Assembly (NCBI GenBank): GCA_031082285.1
Contig: JAVHLK010000010.1
Span: 12,407-76,406 of the forward strand
DNA length: 64,000 nt
Direction: 5' to 3'
Source of the DNA: Desulfomonilaceae bacterium
GTDB lineage: Bacteria; Desulfobacterota; Desulfomonilia; Desulfomonilales; Desulfomonilaceae
Part shown: piece after piece, positions 42,905 to 52,453 of the stretch
How the letters are laid out: the number at the start of each line of letters is the position of its first letter
Position numbering within the stretch: the stretch's first letter is position 1
Program-made: the position numbers and the translations under genes
Notes under the pieces: generated by a model
Seen by the model: the letters and a program-made list of their open reading frames with translations, nothing else
What the model was told of the DNA's origin: nothing
The model's database searches: none

Positions 42905-43384
42905 TCAGTGTCGCACTTCCTCGTCCCAGTCGGGGTATATGAGCATTTGGCCGGGCATGGCGGCATCATCTCCGTCCAAGACTTCCTCAAACGCGGTTAC
43001 GACTCCGTTGCCGTCACGCGAGAAGTACTGAAGCACTATGTAGGGTTGACCACCCTGGACGGTCGTACCCACCACGACGGCCTCTTTTTCTTTTCCCGTC
43101 CTGGAGTCGACTATATGCGCGCAGGTCACCATGCTAACGGCGTAGGCGTGCCGTTCCAAGGCTTGCGTCTTCACATAGTCGACCAACCCTCTCTTCTGCT
43201 CGTCGGTCTTGAAAGGCACCAGTATGGGAAAAAGACCCTCCAAGGTATGGAGGATCGCGGTGGGAAAATGGATGCCTTGCTCCGACAGGGTTGCCCGGGC
43301 AATGGACAGTATTGCCCGAGCGGCCTCGGTAACGCTTGCCTCCACCGCGACGATGTTCGTTGGGAGTTTGAAATCGGGTGCCAC
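42905..43384 (-). CDS. Hypothetical protein
   Basis: I do not recognise this 159-residue protein. It looks soluble with alternating helix and strand (TEAARAILSIARATLSEQG; CAHIVDSRTGKEKEAVVVG; YIVLQYFSRDGNGVVTAFEEVLDG). The GTG at 43384 has AAGGAG eight to nine bases upstream; a TTG at 43405 is less likely. It lies about 130 bases after the tandem paralogue at 43514 on the same strand. No catalytic motif was seen. Confidence 0.55.
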   Translation of the reverse strand: MAPDFKLPTNIVAVEASVTEAARAILSIARATLSEQGIHFPTAILHTLEGLFPILVPFKTDEQKRGLVDYVKTQALERHAYAVSMVTCAHIVDSRTGKEKEAVVVGTTVQGGQPYIVLQYFSRDGNGVVTAFEEVLDGDDAAMPGQMLIYPDWDEEVRH

Positions 43385-43513
43385 GGTTTGGTACTCCTTG
43401 AACAAGTGCCTTCACGGTTCGATTGCCGAGAGAACATCAAGACTGTATCAGTATGTTGCCGTCTTGGCAAAGGCGGCATGAGTCGGGCGGGCATATATTC
43501 GGTGAGCATTCCT

Positions 43514-44143
43514 TCAGATCGACGCGGTCCCGTAGATCGCGTCGGCCTCGGCCATTCTCAAACGAACCGAGTGCTCCTGCACCGCGGCTGCAAACCCCGG
43601 ATCTCCGCGGGGCCCCAGAGTGTCCAACGCTGCATCGGAAACGTCTCTCTCAGCGGCTTCCAACGCGTTCAGAAAATGAAGGTAGCCCTCCTTGGCCGGA
43701 TACGCGGCGGACACCAACGAGGCATAGTCGCTTCCATTCGCCGCGAGCAGCTTGAGGTAATGGTCCGTGAGTAAATCGATTTCCCGCAATTGCGCGGCCC
43801 GGATAGCTTCCGAGTAGAGACCGCCCTTGTCTTCGGCCAGGATTCGGCCCGTCTTGGCCTCGATATCGGCTCTGACCGCATCCCTCTGTCGGCATCTCTT
43901 CAGGATGTCAAACGCGGCCTTGAGAGCCGGTTCCTTTGTGAAAAGAAAATTCTGCGCCATGAAATCCCGATCGGCTGAGGCTCGAGCATAATTGAACACC
44001 AGAAACAAGGGCATCAGCACCTCCCACACCGTGATGGGCCTTCGCCGCCTGAGCGCCGCCGCCAGGGCATAGGCCCACGTTCGTTCGTGGGAGAGAATGC
44101 GCTTATACTTCGTGTCAAGGCCTCGGCCGGTTTGAGATGCCAT
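43514..44143 (-). CDS. Hypothetical protein, paralogue A next to the YeiH-type exporter
   Basis: The 209-residue protein is homologous to the next upstream protein (44221): both have a single hydrophobic patch near residues 38-52 followed by a basic/aromatic segment, and share HYLKLLAANGSDYASLV / HYSRLLAAEGESFPDLV and YxxFLNxLxxxExxxxDA. I know no function. The mostly helical composition and single hydrophobic region suggest a peripheral or monotopic membrane protein. Position after a putative anion exporter suggests a linked role, by inference only. Confidence 0.6.
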   Translation of the reverse strand: MASQTGRGLDTKYKRILSHERTWAYALAAALRRRRPITVWEVLMPLFLVFNYARASADRDFMAQNFLFTKEPALKAAFDILKRCRQRDAVRADIEAKTGRILAEDKGGLYSEAIRAAQLREIDLLTDHYLKLLAANGSDYASLVSAAYPAKEGYLHFLNALEAAERDVSDAALDTLGPRGDPGFAAAVQEHSVRLRMAEADAIYGTASI

Positions 44144-44220
44144 GGTGAATCATTCCGGTGCTTCGAATTTCATTTTACAAGTGCGGTTGCAATTTTCACC
44201 GTATTGAGGAACCGTTGTGG

Positions 44221-44805
44221 TTAAAAGATCTCGTCCGCTTCCTTGTTCCGTAATTCCCACTTCACTCCCCTCTCCAACAGGTGATGCTTTCGGACTTCCT
44301 CCGCACGCCCGCCCATGTCTGCGACGGCATCGTCCAGTTCGTTCTCCAGGAGGGTCAGTTGGTTGAGGAATTCGTCATAGCCCGCCCTGTCGTGGTATGC
44401 GTCGATCACCAGGTCAGGAAAGGACTCTCCCTCCGCGGCAAGCAGCCTGGAATAGTGATTTGCAAGCAGAATCGCTACGGCCATCTGTTTTTCACGGACG
44501 GCATCCGAATCAAGTCGCTTTTGGATCAACCAGTCGCGTATTCTTTCCCGGAGCTCGCCGAGTACCGCATCTCGGGTCTCACCGCGCACCATTCGTTGTG
44601 CAGCGTCCATGGCAATCTTCCGCGGAGCGAGAAAGGACTGAGCGAATAATCGGGTCTCGCGACTCCTCCTGTATGCGTCATACACGAACATTCCGGGAAT
44701 CAACTGGAGCCACATGTTTCTCGGCCTCCGGACGATGACGCCGAGCGCAGATCGTCGGGCGAAAGATTCCTCGGCAGACAGTACGAAGCCTTGTTTATCG
44801 CTCAT
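44221..44805 (-). CDS. Hypothetical protein, paralogue B next to the YeiH-type exporter
   Basis: This 194-residue protein is similar along most of its length to the protein at 43514 (for example MWLQLIPGMFVYDAYRRSR and RLFAQSFLAPRKIAMDA align with its hydrophobic segment). The ATG at 44805 has GAGG five bases upstream; the frame reaches back to a TTG at 44820. It starts about 130 bases past the stop of the YeiH-like gene, with a hairpin between. Function unknown. Confidence 0.6.
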   Translation of the reverse strand: MSDKQGFVLSAEESFARRSALGVIVRRPRNMWLQLIPGMFVYDAYRRSRETRLFAQSFLAPRKIAMDAAQRMVRGETRDAVLGELRERIRDWLIQKRLDSDAVREKQMAVAILLANHYSRLLAAEGESFPDLVIDAYHDRAGYDEFLNQLTLLENELDDAVADMGGRAEEVRKHHLLERGVKWELRNKEADEIF

Positions 44806-44890
44806 GTCGACCTCATCCAAACGGCATGACGGCCCGCGCTTCCAGTGGGATTTGAGGCGAACGCGGCGTATGTACGTGAGAGGCGGCTGT

Positions 44891-44916
44891 GGGAGCTTCG
44901 TTGTGAAGCTCCCTTT
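44891..44916 (+). repeat. Hairpin between the YeiH-like gene and paralogue B
   Basis: GGGAGCTTC-GTTGT-GAAGCTCCC followed by TTT forms a nine-base stem. It could terminate transcription or belong to a dispersed REP-like family (compare the GTGGGAGCGGG hairpin at 27601). Confidence 0.5.
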
Positions 44917-44934
44917 AGATGCCGTTCGGGAGGT

Positions 44935-46290
44935 TTATTGGATCGGGACCGCGAAGAAGGTGCCTGACCAGAGGATCCAGGCTATGAGCAGTGTCCAAAA
45001 GGCGTTGGCCGTCTGCGAGATCCAGTAGGCGATGGCAGGTCTCCCTCCGCCCACGGAGACCAATTCCTTGAAATTGGTCTCGAGGCCGATGGCCACGAAG
45101 CAGAAGGTGAAAAACCAGCTCTGATAATCCTTGCACAACTTTCCGACGGCCTTGGCAGCCTCGTTTCCCCATGAGGGTTCAATGACGAAAGAAACGGCAA
45201 TAGACGCCACGAGGAATCCGACCACGAATTTGGGGAAGCGATACCAGACCTCCATGAATGAAGGCGCTTCCGCTTCCGGGCGATCCTTCCTATCAAGGGA
45301 GACCGTGGCCCACAGTGCCATAAAGAATGCGGCAAACCCGATGAGCACGTTCTGGGACATCTTGACCATGGCTGCAGCCTTCACGGCCAGTTCCTCCGCG
45401 CCCGGGGTGTGGGCTCCGATCACTTCCCCCGCGGCGATCACCGCGCCGGTATTGTCTATGACGCCTCCGACCCACGCGCCGGCCCATGCCGGCGACAGAC
45501 CCAACCAAATGGCGATGGGAGGCATGACCAGAATGAGCACGACGGCACAGACAAGAACCCACGCGACCATGTAGCTCACTTCCTTTGGGTCGCCCTGAAT
45601 GGCTCCGCCTGCGGCAATGGTTGCCGACACGCCACAAATGGAGTTCGCCGTGGCAATGATCGCGCTGAACCGCTCAGACACTCTAAATGCCCGGCAGATC
45701 CAGTAGGTCATGAACCAGACGGCCGTGGCTACCATCAAAGCCTGAATAAGGCCGAATAGGCCGCCCTTCAAGACGTCGGAGAACATGATTGTGGCGCCCA
45801 TGCACACAAGCCCGATCTTGACATAAAACTCGGTCTGACCGGCCGCCTTGAGAAATTCGGGCACCCGGAAAATGTTGCTGATGATCAGACCGATGATCAG
45901 GGCAAAGATGACGTATTCCACTCCCCACTTCTTGATGAAGGCTTCGTTCGAGATCACCATGGCGATGAATGCAATGATGAAGATGACCAGAAACCCCGGA
46001 ATGTACCGTTTCAGGTCAAACTTCATGAACACACCCCCAACCAGCGTTATCACGCACGAAAAAACAAAGAAACCGATTGCCGCCCACACAGTGCCCATGC
46101 CCTTTGGAAACGCCTGCGACAGGTCGAACCAGTTCCACTTACCGATCTTGGGAGGTGCCGGCAGCAACTGGGCAACTCCGGCCGCCGCGATCATTGCCAG
46201 AACCAGGATGAACCACCCTATCCAGCAAGACCACCAATCATCGCTGGTCCACAAGTTGGACCAATCCGTCCTCTGATTCCCGTTGCTCAT
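44935..46290 (-). CDS. YeiH family putative anion (sulfate/sulfite) exporter
   Basis: The 451-residue protein has about 11 membrane helices and the family's small-residue-rich motifs: TANSICGVSATIAAGGAIQG, GAWVGGVIDNTGAVIAAGE and FFTFCFVAIGLETNFKELV. The YeiH (UPF0324) family is annotated as putative sulfate exporters; roles in sulfite or organosulfonate export have been proposed. It is longer than typical YeiH (about 350) by an N-terminal extension containing extra helices and Trp-rich sequence. GGAGG precedes the ATG. It stands at the head of a minus-strand group with two unknown paralogues. Confidence 0.82.
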   Translation of the reverse strand: MSNGNQRTDWSNLWTSDDWWSCWIGWFILVLAMIAAAGVAQLLPAPPKIGKWNWFDLSQAFPKGMGTVWAAIGFFVFSCVITLVGGVFMKFDLKRYIPGFLVIFIIAFIAMVISNEAFIKKWGVEYVIFALIIGLIISNIFRVPEFLKAAGQTEFYVKIGLVCMGATIMFSDVLKGGLFGLIQALMVATAVWFMTYWICRAFRVSERFSAIIATANSICGVSATIAAGGAIQGDPKEVSYMVAWVLVCAVVLILVMPPIAIWLGLSPAWAGAWVGGVIDNTGAVIAAGEVIGAHTPGAEELAVKAAAMVKMSQNVLIGFAAFFMALWATVSLDRKDRPEAEAPSFMEVWYRFPKFVVGFLVASIAVSFVIEPSWGNEAAKAVGKLCKDYQSWFFTFCFVAIGLETNFKELVSVGGGRPAIAYWISQTANAFWTLLIAWILWSGTFFAVPIQ

Positions 46291-46778
46291 GGGACCCGCC
46301 TCCTTTCAATTACGCAGACTTGAGTAAATCCTTGAAACGAAGCATGAAGGTTTTCGTCCGCCTGGAGCGCTACGGGAATTCTCGATCGACCCGGTTCCGG
46401 TCCTTCGTACCGACGCCCTTCCCGAAAGGTCGAGGGGGAGCTCTCCGAGATCCAGTTGAGCCTATTATGCTCCTACGTTTCCCGATTTCAAGACAATTTT
46501 GTCAAGTATTCGAATGCACCGTGAGACGCCGGCATCCTCAACGTGTGCGCCTTGTCCTCATTCACGGACCGCGGACCGGAAGGGATTCCATGCGACGCTG
46601 CGGATGACGTGTTTCCAGGGTCGAGTGCCGTGGAGATTGCGTATTTGATTGACTGTGACACCTCCCGGGTCCATCATGCTGTGGAGAGGGGAATGTTCCG
46701 GGCCGCGCGACCCGGTTCGCCGGACGAGCGACACGCCTGAAGCAAGTTTTAAAAGAGAGGCAAGAAAAGAGACGGAAC
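46291..46778. other. Divergent intergenic region
   Basis: These 488 bases between the YeiH-like (-) and CaCA (+) genes contain a minus-strand promoter (46464-46491) and a GACAA-TT-TTGTC palindrome (46492-46503) that could be an operator. No gene was recognised. Confidence 0.45.
46464..46491 (-). promoter_or_regulatory. Promoter for the YeiH-like gene
   Basis: On the minus strand TTGAAA (46491-46486) and CATAAT (46469-46464) are 16 bases apart. The palindrome at 46492-46503 abuts the -35. Confidence 0.4.
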
Positions 46779-47759
46779 ATGACGTGGTACTTCGCGGCCT
46801 GTGCAGTCGGATTCTTGATGCTCTATTATGGAGCCGAATGGCTGGTGAAAGGCTCTTCCAGTCTCGCTCAGAGTCTCGGAATAACCCCCATTGTCATCGG
46901 GCTCACCGTTGTTGCCTTCGGCACGTCCGCTCCCGAACTCGTCGTCAGCGTCGTCTGTTCACTTCAGGGACAATGCATGATTGCCGTAGGGAACGTCGTG
47001 GGAAGCAACATAGCCAATATTGCACTTGTACTGGGACTTGCAGCGACCCTGCAGCCCATAACCAGCGATCCGGTGGTGGCGAGGCGTGATATACCCATTA
47101 TGCTCGGCATTTCGTTGTACCTGTTGGTCATCTCCGCCAATTCTATGATCGGCAGATTGGAAGGGGCCACATTGTTCGCGGGGATCATTGCCTACACGGT
47201 TCTCAACTACTACTTCGCGATGAAAAGATCCAAGGAGAGGTACGCCGCGGATTGCGTCACGGCCGACAATTCAATTGAAGAAGTGCATTACATCTCTTCC
47301 AGGCCGAAACAGATCGTCTTGATCGTCGTCGGCATAGTGGGAGTCACGGTTGGAGCACGCATCGTCGTCGACAATGCCATCGAGATCATGACGATCCTGG
47401 GAGTCAGCGCGAAGTTCATCGGGCTTACCATCGTCGCCTTCGGCACGTCCCTTCCCGAGCTGGCAACCTCAATCGTGGCCGCGGTACGCAAAGAAATGGA
47501 CATCAGTATCGGCAACCTTGTGGGCAGCAATGTGTTCAATATTCTCAGCGTATTGGGAGTGGCCTCACTCGTAGCTCCCATACTTATCCCAGGAGGGTTC
47601 ATCGAAAGCGGATTGCTGCTCGATTACCTCGTCATGTTGGTCATCAGTTTCCTTCCGCTGATCATGCTGAGGAAGGACTTCACGATTTCGAGGTTGGACG
47701 GGAGTATTCTGCTCGCGTGTTACGTGGGATATATCGCCTATCTCATTTCCAGGGGCTGA
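46779..47759 (+). CDS. CaCA family sodium/calcium antiporter (YrbG-like)
   Basis: The 326-residue protein has about ten helices in two homologous halves, each with the alpha-repeat: GTSAPELVVSVV...GNVVGSNIANIALVLG and GTSLPELATSIVAA...GNLVGSNVFNILSVLG. The acidic residues in these repeats bind Ca2+/Na+. It should expel Ca2+ across the inner membrane in exchange for Na+ or H+. A sigma-54 activator follows after 59 bases, probably in one transcript. A short basic loop separates the halves. Confidence 0.9.
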   Translation: MTWYFAACAVGFLMLYYGAEWLVKGSSSLAQSLGITPIVIGLTVVAFGTSAPELVVSVVCSLQGQCMIAVGNVVGSNIANIALVLGLAATLQPITSDPVVARRDIPIMLGISLYLLVISANSMIGRLEGATLFAGIIAYTVLNYYFAMKRSKERYAADCVTADNSIEEVHYISSRPKQIVLIVVGIVGVTVGARIVVDNAIEIMTILGVSAKFIGLTIVAFGTSLPELATSIVAAVRKEMDISIGNLVGSNVFNILSVLGVASLVAPILIPGGFIESGLLLDYLVMLVISFLPLIMLRKDFTISRLDGSILLACYVGYIAYLISRG

Positions 47760-47818
47760 CCGGGAGCATTGCCCGCTTGTTGGGAGCGTGTTACCCGCTG
47801 AATCTCACGGATCTTTTC

Positions 47819-50383
47819 ATGAAATACCGGATACTTATTGTGGAAGACGAAGGAATGGTGGCCAAGGGCGTCGAGAAGACCTTGCAGAGTCTCGGATATG
47901 CCGTTGTGGGATTGGCCGCGACGGGGGAGGACGCGGTAAGGAAGGCCGGAGAAACCCGGCCGGATTTGGTTCTGATGGATATTATGCTGGCCGGAGACAT
48001 GGACGGAATCGAAGCCGCAAGACAAATTCATGCCGGCTATGATATCCCGGTGATCTACCTTTCCGCGTACGCGGATCGGAGCGTACTTGAACGAGCAAAG
48101 TTGACGGAGCCGTACGGTTACCTGGTCAAGCCCCTGACTGAGAGAGACCTGCAGTCCACTATTGAAATGGCGCTCTACAAGGCCCGTTTGCAGAAACAAC
48201 TCAAGGAAGGTGAGCGGCGATTTCGAGAGTTGGCGGAACTCCTTCCCCAGACCGTCTACGAAGTCGATCGTCAAGGCACCTTCACTTTCATCAATCACTG
48301 TGGAATGGATGCCTTGGGTTACACTGCCGAAGATGTGAAAGCAGGTCTTAAGGTCACCGACACCGTAGTCACCCAGGAACGTGACAGACTGATCGAATCC
48401 ATGAATCGAGTGCTTTCCGGCGAGAGAGTTTCGGGCAGCGAATACACTATGCGGCATCGTTCCGGCTCCACCTTTACCGTGGTTTTCCATGGCCTCCCCA
48501 TCAGACGACAGGACGAAATCTTGGGAATGAGAGGAGTCGCCGTAGACATCACCGAGCTGAAACGCACGCAGAGCGAATTGGAGCGGGCTAGAGACGAATT
48601 GGAGAATCGCGTGAGGGAAAGGACCCTTCAGCTCGAGTCTACCGTTCAGGAACTGAGGAAGACCGAAGCCAAGTACAGAACCCTTGTGGAGCACATTCCC
48701 GCGATTACCTATATTACCGAAGTGGACGAGGCGAACACGGTGGTTTACGTAAGCCCTCAGGCCGAAACTTACCTCGGAACGACAATTGCCGGCGACGCGG
48801 TTGCCTCTCACTTCTGGAGCGAGCATCTCCACCAAGACGATCGGGATAAGGTTCTTGCCGGTCGATCCCGCAGTCGGGGAAAAGGCGAACCGTTCATCGC
48901 CGAATACCGAATCATAGGCGGGGACGATCGAGTCACGTGGTTCCGCGACGAAGCGGATATCATTCGCGACGAAGACGGGCGACCGATGTACGTGCTGGGA
49001 ATCATGCTCGACATTACGGATAGGAAACGTGCGGAACAACGGCTGCGGGAGAGCGAGGAGCTTTTCAGGGCCATTTTTGAGAGCGCGAGCGACTGTATAT
49101 TCATCAAGGACGCGTCGCTGCGATTTACTCACGTCAATCCGGCCATGGAGAGTCTCTTCAACACACCTGCCCGGTCACTCATCGGCAAATCGGACGAGAG
49201 TCTGTTCGGTGCAGAGATCGCGGCCCACTCTCGGGAAGTCGATTCCCGGGTCATTGCGGGAAATCCGGTCGACGAAGAGCACACCAGGCCCGTCCATGGC
49301 GTGCCGACCACGTTTCATGTAACCAAGGTGCCCATAAGAGATCACAGCGGCGTCGTGATCGGCCTGTGTGGAATTGCCCGCGACATTACCGAACGAAGAA
49401 GTGCGCTTGCCGCGGTCCAGGTGGCGGATCGGCCTTATCCCTCCGAATCGATGAAGGCCACTCTCAGCGAGGCTCTGCGGGCCGCGGAAACCGACAGTAT
49501 TATTTTGCTTACCGGCGAAAGTGGGAGCGGCAAGGACTACATGGCGAAGTACATCCACGATCACTCCCGTAGGGCGGGGGGCCCCTTCTTCTCCGTGAAT
49601 TGTGCCGCAGTGGCTCCGGAACTTGCCGAATCGGAGCTCTTCGGGCATGAACCGGGAGCATTCACCGGGGCACGAGGCCGCAAACGAGGACTGTTGGAAC
49701 TGGCCGAAGGGGGCACGCTCCTCCTCAATGAAGTAGGCGAGCTGTCTCTCGGTCTGCAAGCCAAGCTGCTCACGTTTCTCGACACAAAGTCATTTACCAA
49801 GTTGGGCGGAGAAAAGAACGTCACCATCGATGCCCGACTCATCGCGGCCACCAACCGTGACCTGGAACGCGAGGTAAACGAAGGGCGTTTTCGTACCGAC
49901 CTGTATTACCGTCTCAATGTGCTGGCAATTCAAATTCCGCCTCTGCGCGAGCGCAAAGACGATCTCCCCGTCATAGTGCCGCAAATCATCTCTCGGCTGA
50001 TCGCGGAGATGCAACTGCAGTATGTACCGGCCATCGATGCGAGAACCATGGAACGGTTGCGCAACTACAGTTGGCCCGGAAACATTCGGGAACTGAGAAA
50101 TGTGCTGGAGCGCGCACTTATCCTGTCGAAGGGAAGAACTTTGGAGTTGGATTTGGCCGAATTCGGGGGCGGCGAGGATACTCAACCGACCCCCGCCCGG
50201 GAAACGCCGCCAAATGAGACGCTCAATGAAGTGGTCGCAGGCGTAAAACGCAAGCTCGTCATTGAGGCACTGAAGCGCAACGCCGGCAACAGGAGTAAGG
50301 CGGCTCGGGACCTGGGTATATCACGCTATTCGATGATCCACTACATCAAGTCTTTGGGCATAGAGGATGCAGATGTGTGTTAG
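47819..50383 (+). CDS. REC-PAS-PAS-PAS-sigma54 AAA+-Fis regulator
   Basis: The 854-residue protein has a receiver domain (1-120; phosphoacceptor Asp54 in LVLMDIMLAGDMDG), three PAS domains (about 135-255, 285-405, 415-540) with linking coiled coils, a sigma-54 AAA+ module (550-790) and a Fis-type HTH (about 810-845; NAGNRSKAARDLGIS). Walker A is GESGSGKD (566-573) and the sigma-54 contact loop GAFTGA is at 613-618. Walker B reads LLLNEVGE, with Asn637 where Asp is usual. The AAA+ lacks only that acidic residue; the following Glu is present, so ATPase activity may be altered or kept. It should activate sigma-54 promoters in response to phosphorylation and PAS ligands. Targets are unknown. Confidence 0.92.
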   Translation: MKYRILIVEDEGMVAKGVEKTLQSLGYAVVGLAATGEDAVRKAGETRPDLVLMDIMLAGDMDGIEAARQIHAGYDIPVIYLSAYADRSVLERAKLTEPYGYLVKPLTERDLQSTIEMALYKARLQKQLKEGERRFRELAELLPQTVYEVDRQGTFTFINHCGMDALGYTAEDVKAGLKVTDTVVTQERDRLIESMNRVLSGERVSGSEYTMRHRSGSTFTVVFHGLPIRRQDEILGMRGVAVDITELKRTQSELERARDELENRVRERTLQLESTVQELRKTEAKYRTLVEHIPAITYITEVDEANTVVYVSPQAETYLGTTIAGDAVASHFWSEHLHQDDRDKVLAGRSRSRGKGEPFIAEYRIIGGDDRVTWFRDEADIIRDEDGRPMYVLGIMLDITDRKRAEQRLRESEELFRAIFESASDCIFIKDASLRFTHVNPAMESLFNTPARSLIGKSDESLFGAEIAAHSREVDSRVIAGNPVDEEHTRPVHGVPTTFHVTKVPIRDHSGVVIGLCGIARDITERRSALAAVQVADRPYPSESMKATLSEALRAAETDSIILLTGESGSGKDYMAKYIHDHSRRAGGPFFSVNCAAVAPELAESELFGHEPGAFTGARGRKRGLLELAEGGTLLLNEVGELSLGLQAKLLTFLDTKSFTKLGGEKNVTIDARLIAATNRDLEREVNEGRFRTDLYYRLNVLAIQIPPLRERKDDLPVIVPQIISRLIAEMQLQYVPAIDARTMERLRNYSWPGNIRELRNVLERALILSKGRTLELDLAEFGGGEDTQPTPARETPPNETLNEVVAGVKRKLVIEALKRNAGNRSKAARDLGISRYSMIHYIKSLGIEDADVC

Positions 50384-50559
50384 GGCCCACAACGCGGCAA
50401 AGGAACAACGTACCATGAGGGTCCTCACGGGGTCGGAACCATCGGCGACTTTCCGCCGGCGATCCGGCTGTGAAGCCGATCCCCGCACGCACCGGGTGAT
50501 TCGGGAACCTTCCGGAATACGCACGAATTCCGGTTCAATTTTAAGACGGGAGGCAGATC

Positions 50560-51126
50560 ATGAAGAAGTCCGTTGGAGCAAAAACCATACTCTATCCCAC
50601 TCCTGTTCTCGTCGTGGGAACGTATGACAAAGAGGGCAAGCCGAATGTCATGACCGCTGCGTGGGGAGGCATCTGCTGTTCTCAACCTCCATGCGTCACG
50701 ATATCAGTGAGAGAAGCCACGTATACCTATGGAAACCTGGTCGCGCGACAAGCTTTCACGATAAGCATTGCACCGGAGTCCTATGTCAAGGAAGTCGACT
50801 ACTTCGGTATCGTGTCGGGGAAAAATGAAGATAAGTTCGCGGCAGTCGGATTGACCGCGAAAAAAAGTGAGATCGTTGATGCTCCGTACGTGGAGGAATT
50901 TCCTTTCGTCGTGGAATGTAAGGTTGTCCACACGCACAAGATCGGCCTCCACACACAGTTCATCGGCGAAATCATGGACATCAAAGTGGACGAAGATCTG
51001 TTGGACGACAAAGGCCGCGGCAGTATCGAGCGCGTCAAGCCGATGCTGTGGGCCCCCGATACCCGAGGCTATTACGGCATCGGCAAGTACCTGGGAAAAG
51101 CGTTCTCAATAGGCAAGGAGCTCTAG
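50560..51126 (+). CDS. Flavoredoxin-like flavin reductase (FMN-binding split barrel)
   Basis: The 188-residue protein has the flavin-reductase-like fold: [40 protein letters not shown], then [22 protein letters not shown]. It resembles flavoredoxins of sulfate reducers that carry electrons via FMN. The CC pair in the FMN region and GWG-like glycine turn are consistent. GGGAGG lies closely before the ATG. It stands alone between the regulator and the zinc-ribbon gene; its partner is unknown. Confidence 0.85.
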   Translation: MKKSVGAKTILYPTPVLVVGTYDKEGKPNVMTAAWGGICCSQPPCVTISVREATYTYGNLVARQAFTISIAPESYVKEVDYFGIVSGKNEDKFAAVGLTAKKSEIVDAPYVEEFPFVVECKVVHTHKIGLHTQFIGEIMDIKVDEDLLDDKGRGSIERVKPMLWAPDTRGYYGIGKYLGKAFSIGKEL

Positions 51127-51280
51127 AGACCGAGTGCCGCGTTGCGTAAGTTCGGTCACACATCAATGCCGCAACGACTGAATGTGCTCTCATTCCGAAG
51201 TATGGTTGGAACACCGACCATGTTCCGGTCGTATCTTTCCGGTTCTTGCGAAGACTCGTTGCGACGCAGAGAGGAGACTT

Positions 51281-51988
51281 ATGGCCAAACCCAAGATCGA
51301 CGCCAAACAAGCTCTCGAGGATATTCGCTCCGGTACGGACGACCAGACTCTTATGGCAAAGTATGGCCTATCCGCCAAGGGACTTCAGAGTCTTTTCAAG
51401 AAACTCATCCTGTTGGGGGTCGTCACCCGGCAGGAGATAGACCAGAGGACGCCGGAATCGTTGGGGGACGTGGGCATTACCGGGGACCGACAGTCCGCAC
51501 TTGGCGGTGGGAAAAGTCCCGGTCGAACGGTCAATGCACAAGAGGCTGCAAGAGATGTGCGGTCCGGAGTACCCGATGCGGACCTCATGGAGAAGTACAG
51601 ACTCTCCGCCAAAGGACTGCAGAGCCTCTTTCGTCAACTTGTGGACGCGGAGGTAGTGTCGCAACGGGAGATCGACGCACGCATGCCGTGGACGGAAAGC
51701 ACGGTCGACGTCCTTGGAATCCTACGGCAACACGGATTGGACCGATCGTATATTGCCAAACGTGACACCGATGTCCCGTCAAACTGCGTTGCGTGCGGCG
51801 TCCCTCAGACAATGGAGTTTGACGTCTGCCCCACGTGCGGCACCAATGTCTCGGAATTCAAGGCAAAACGGATGGAACGGAAGCAGCGGGAAAAAGCCGC
51901 CTGGATATGCCCGGCGTGTGGAAGGCCTCAAGGCAAAGAATATGCCGAGTGTCCCGTCTGCGGAGTCATTGTGTCAAAGCTTCGGTAG
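51281..51988 (+). CDS. Double DIR-G helical-repeat protein with two zinc ribbons
   Basis: The 235-residue protein has two copies of a helical domain (about 8-50: DIRSGTDDQTLMAKYGLSAK; about 85-130: DVRSGVPDADLMEKYRLSAK), each ending KGLQSLFxxL and followed by Gln/Arg-Glu-Ile-Asp. Two four-Cys ribbons follow (CVACGVPQ...CPTCGT and CPACGRPQ...CPVCGV). The second ribbon closely matches that of the PilZ protein at 16858, and the helical domain matches its N-terminus. I know of no established function; the fold may be HTH-like and bind nucleic acid. GAGGAG precedes the ATG by four bases. Confidence 0.7.
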   Translation: MAKPKIDAKQALEDIRSGTDDQTLMAKYGLSAKGLQSLFKKLILLGVVTRQEIDQRTPESLGDVGITGDRQSALGGGKSPGRTVNAQEAARDVRSGVPDADLMEKYRLSAKGLQSLFRQLVDAEVVSQREIDARMPWTESTVDVLGILRQHGLDRSYIAKRDTDVPSNCVACGVPQTMEFDVCPTCGTNVSEFKAKRMERKQREKAAWICPACGRPQGKEYAECPVCGVIVSKLR

Positions 51989-52066
51989 TCGACCGGATAT
52001 GTCGATGGGATGGAGCGCCGGATGAGAATCACTTACGGATGCCTCATCTACCCAAGAACCCGCGGA

Positions 52067-52453
52067 TCACGCATCGCGCAGGGCTTTACGGTGGCCATCC
52101 AGATATCTCTTGTACGATCGAATCGCGTCCGCGATGATCAGGTTGGGGGTTGCGCCGGCCGGGACCACGACCACCACCAGGCAGCCGCCGTCGGGCCAGA
52201 AGACGCGGCGACAGGCAATGGTGGTATCGGTGCCCACCAGGCGAAAACTGAACTCGGAAATCTGACCGAAATCGAACCTGAGCACTCCATCGGACATCTG
52301 CTGCTGAGTCGACATGAAAACCGAAACCAACTCGTCCGGATCGTACACGTATCCGTCATTGTCCAGAACAAAGCCGTCCGGATCGGCCAACACCACCTGG
52401 ATGGCGAGTCCTTTTTCGACCGCGTCTTCAATTTTTTCACCGAGGATTGTCAT
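52067..52453 (-). CDS. Roadblock/LC7-like small protein
   Basis: The 128-residue protein has the alternating strand/helix pattern of the roadblock/MglB superfamily (AIQVVLADPDGFVLDNDG; then ELVSVFMSTQQQMSD; LVVVVVPAGATPNLI; AIRSYKRYLDGHR). Such proteins regulate small GTPases as activators or adaptors. The ATG overlaps the GTPase stop (ATGA), consistent with a functional pair. It is the last gene of the signalling run and similarity is modest, so the family call is tentative. Confidence 0.65.
   Translation of the reverse strand: MTILGEKIEDAVEKGLAIQVVLADPDGFVLDNDGYVYDPDELVSVFMSTQQQMSDGVLRFDFGQISEFSFRLVGTDTTIACRRVFWPDGGCLVVVVVPAGATPNLIIADAIRSYKRYLDGHRKALRDA

Noticed and set aside
46543-46740. 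65-codon plus-strand frame before the CaCA gene
   Set aside because: No homology recognised, poor start context, and composition like the intergenic sequence around it.
47738-49132. 464-codon minus-strand frame opposite the sigma-54 activator
   Set aside because: Antisense shadow of a high-GC gene.
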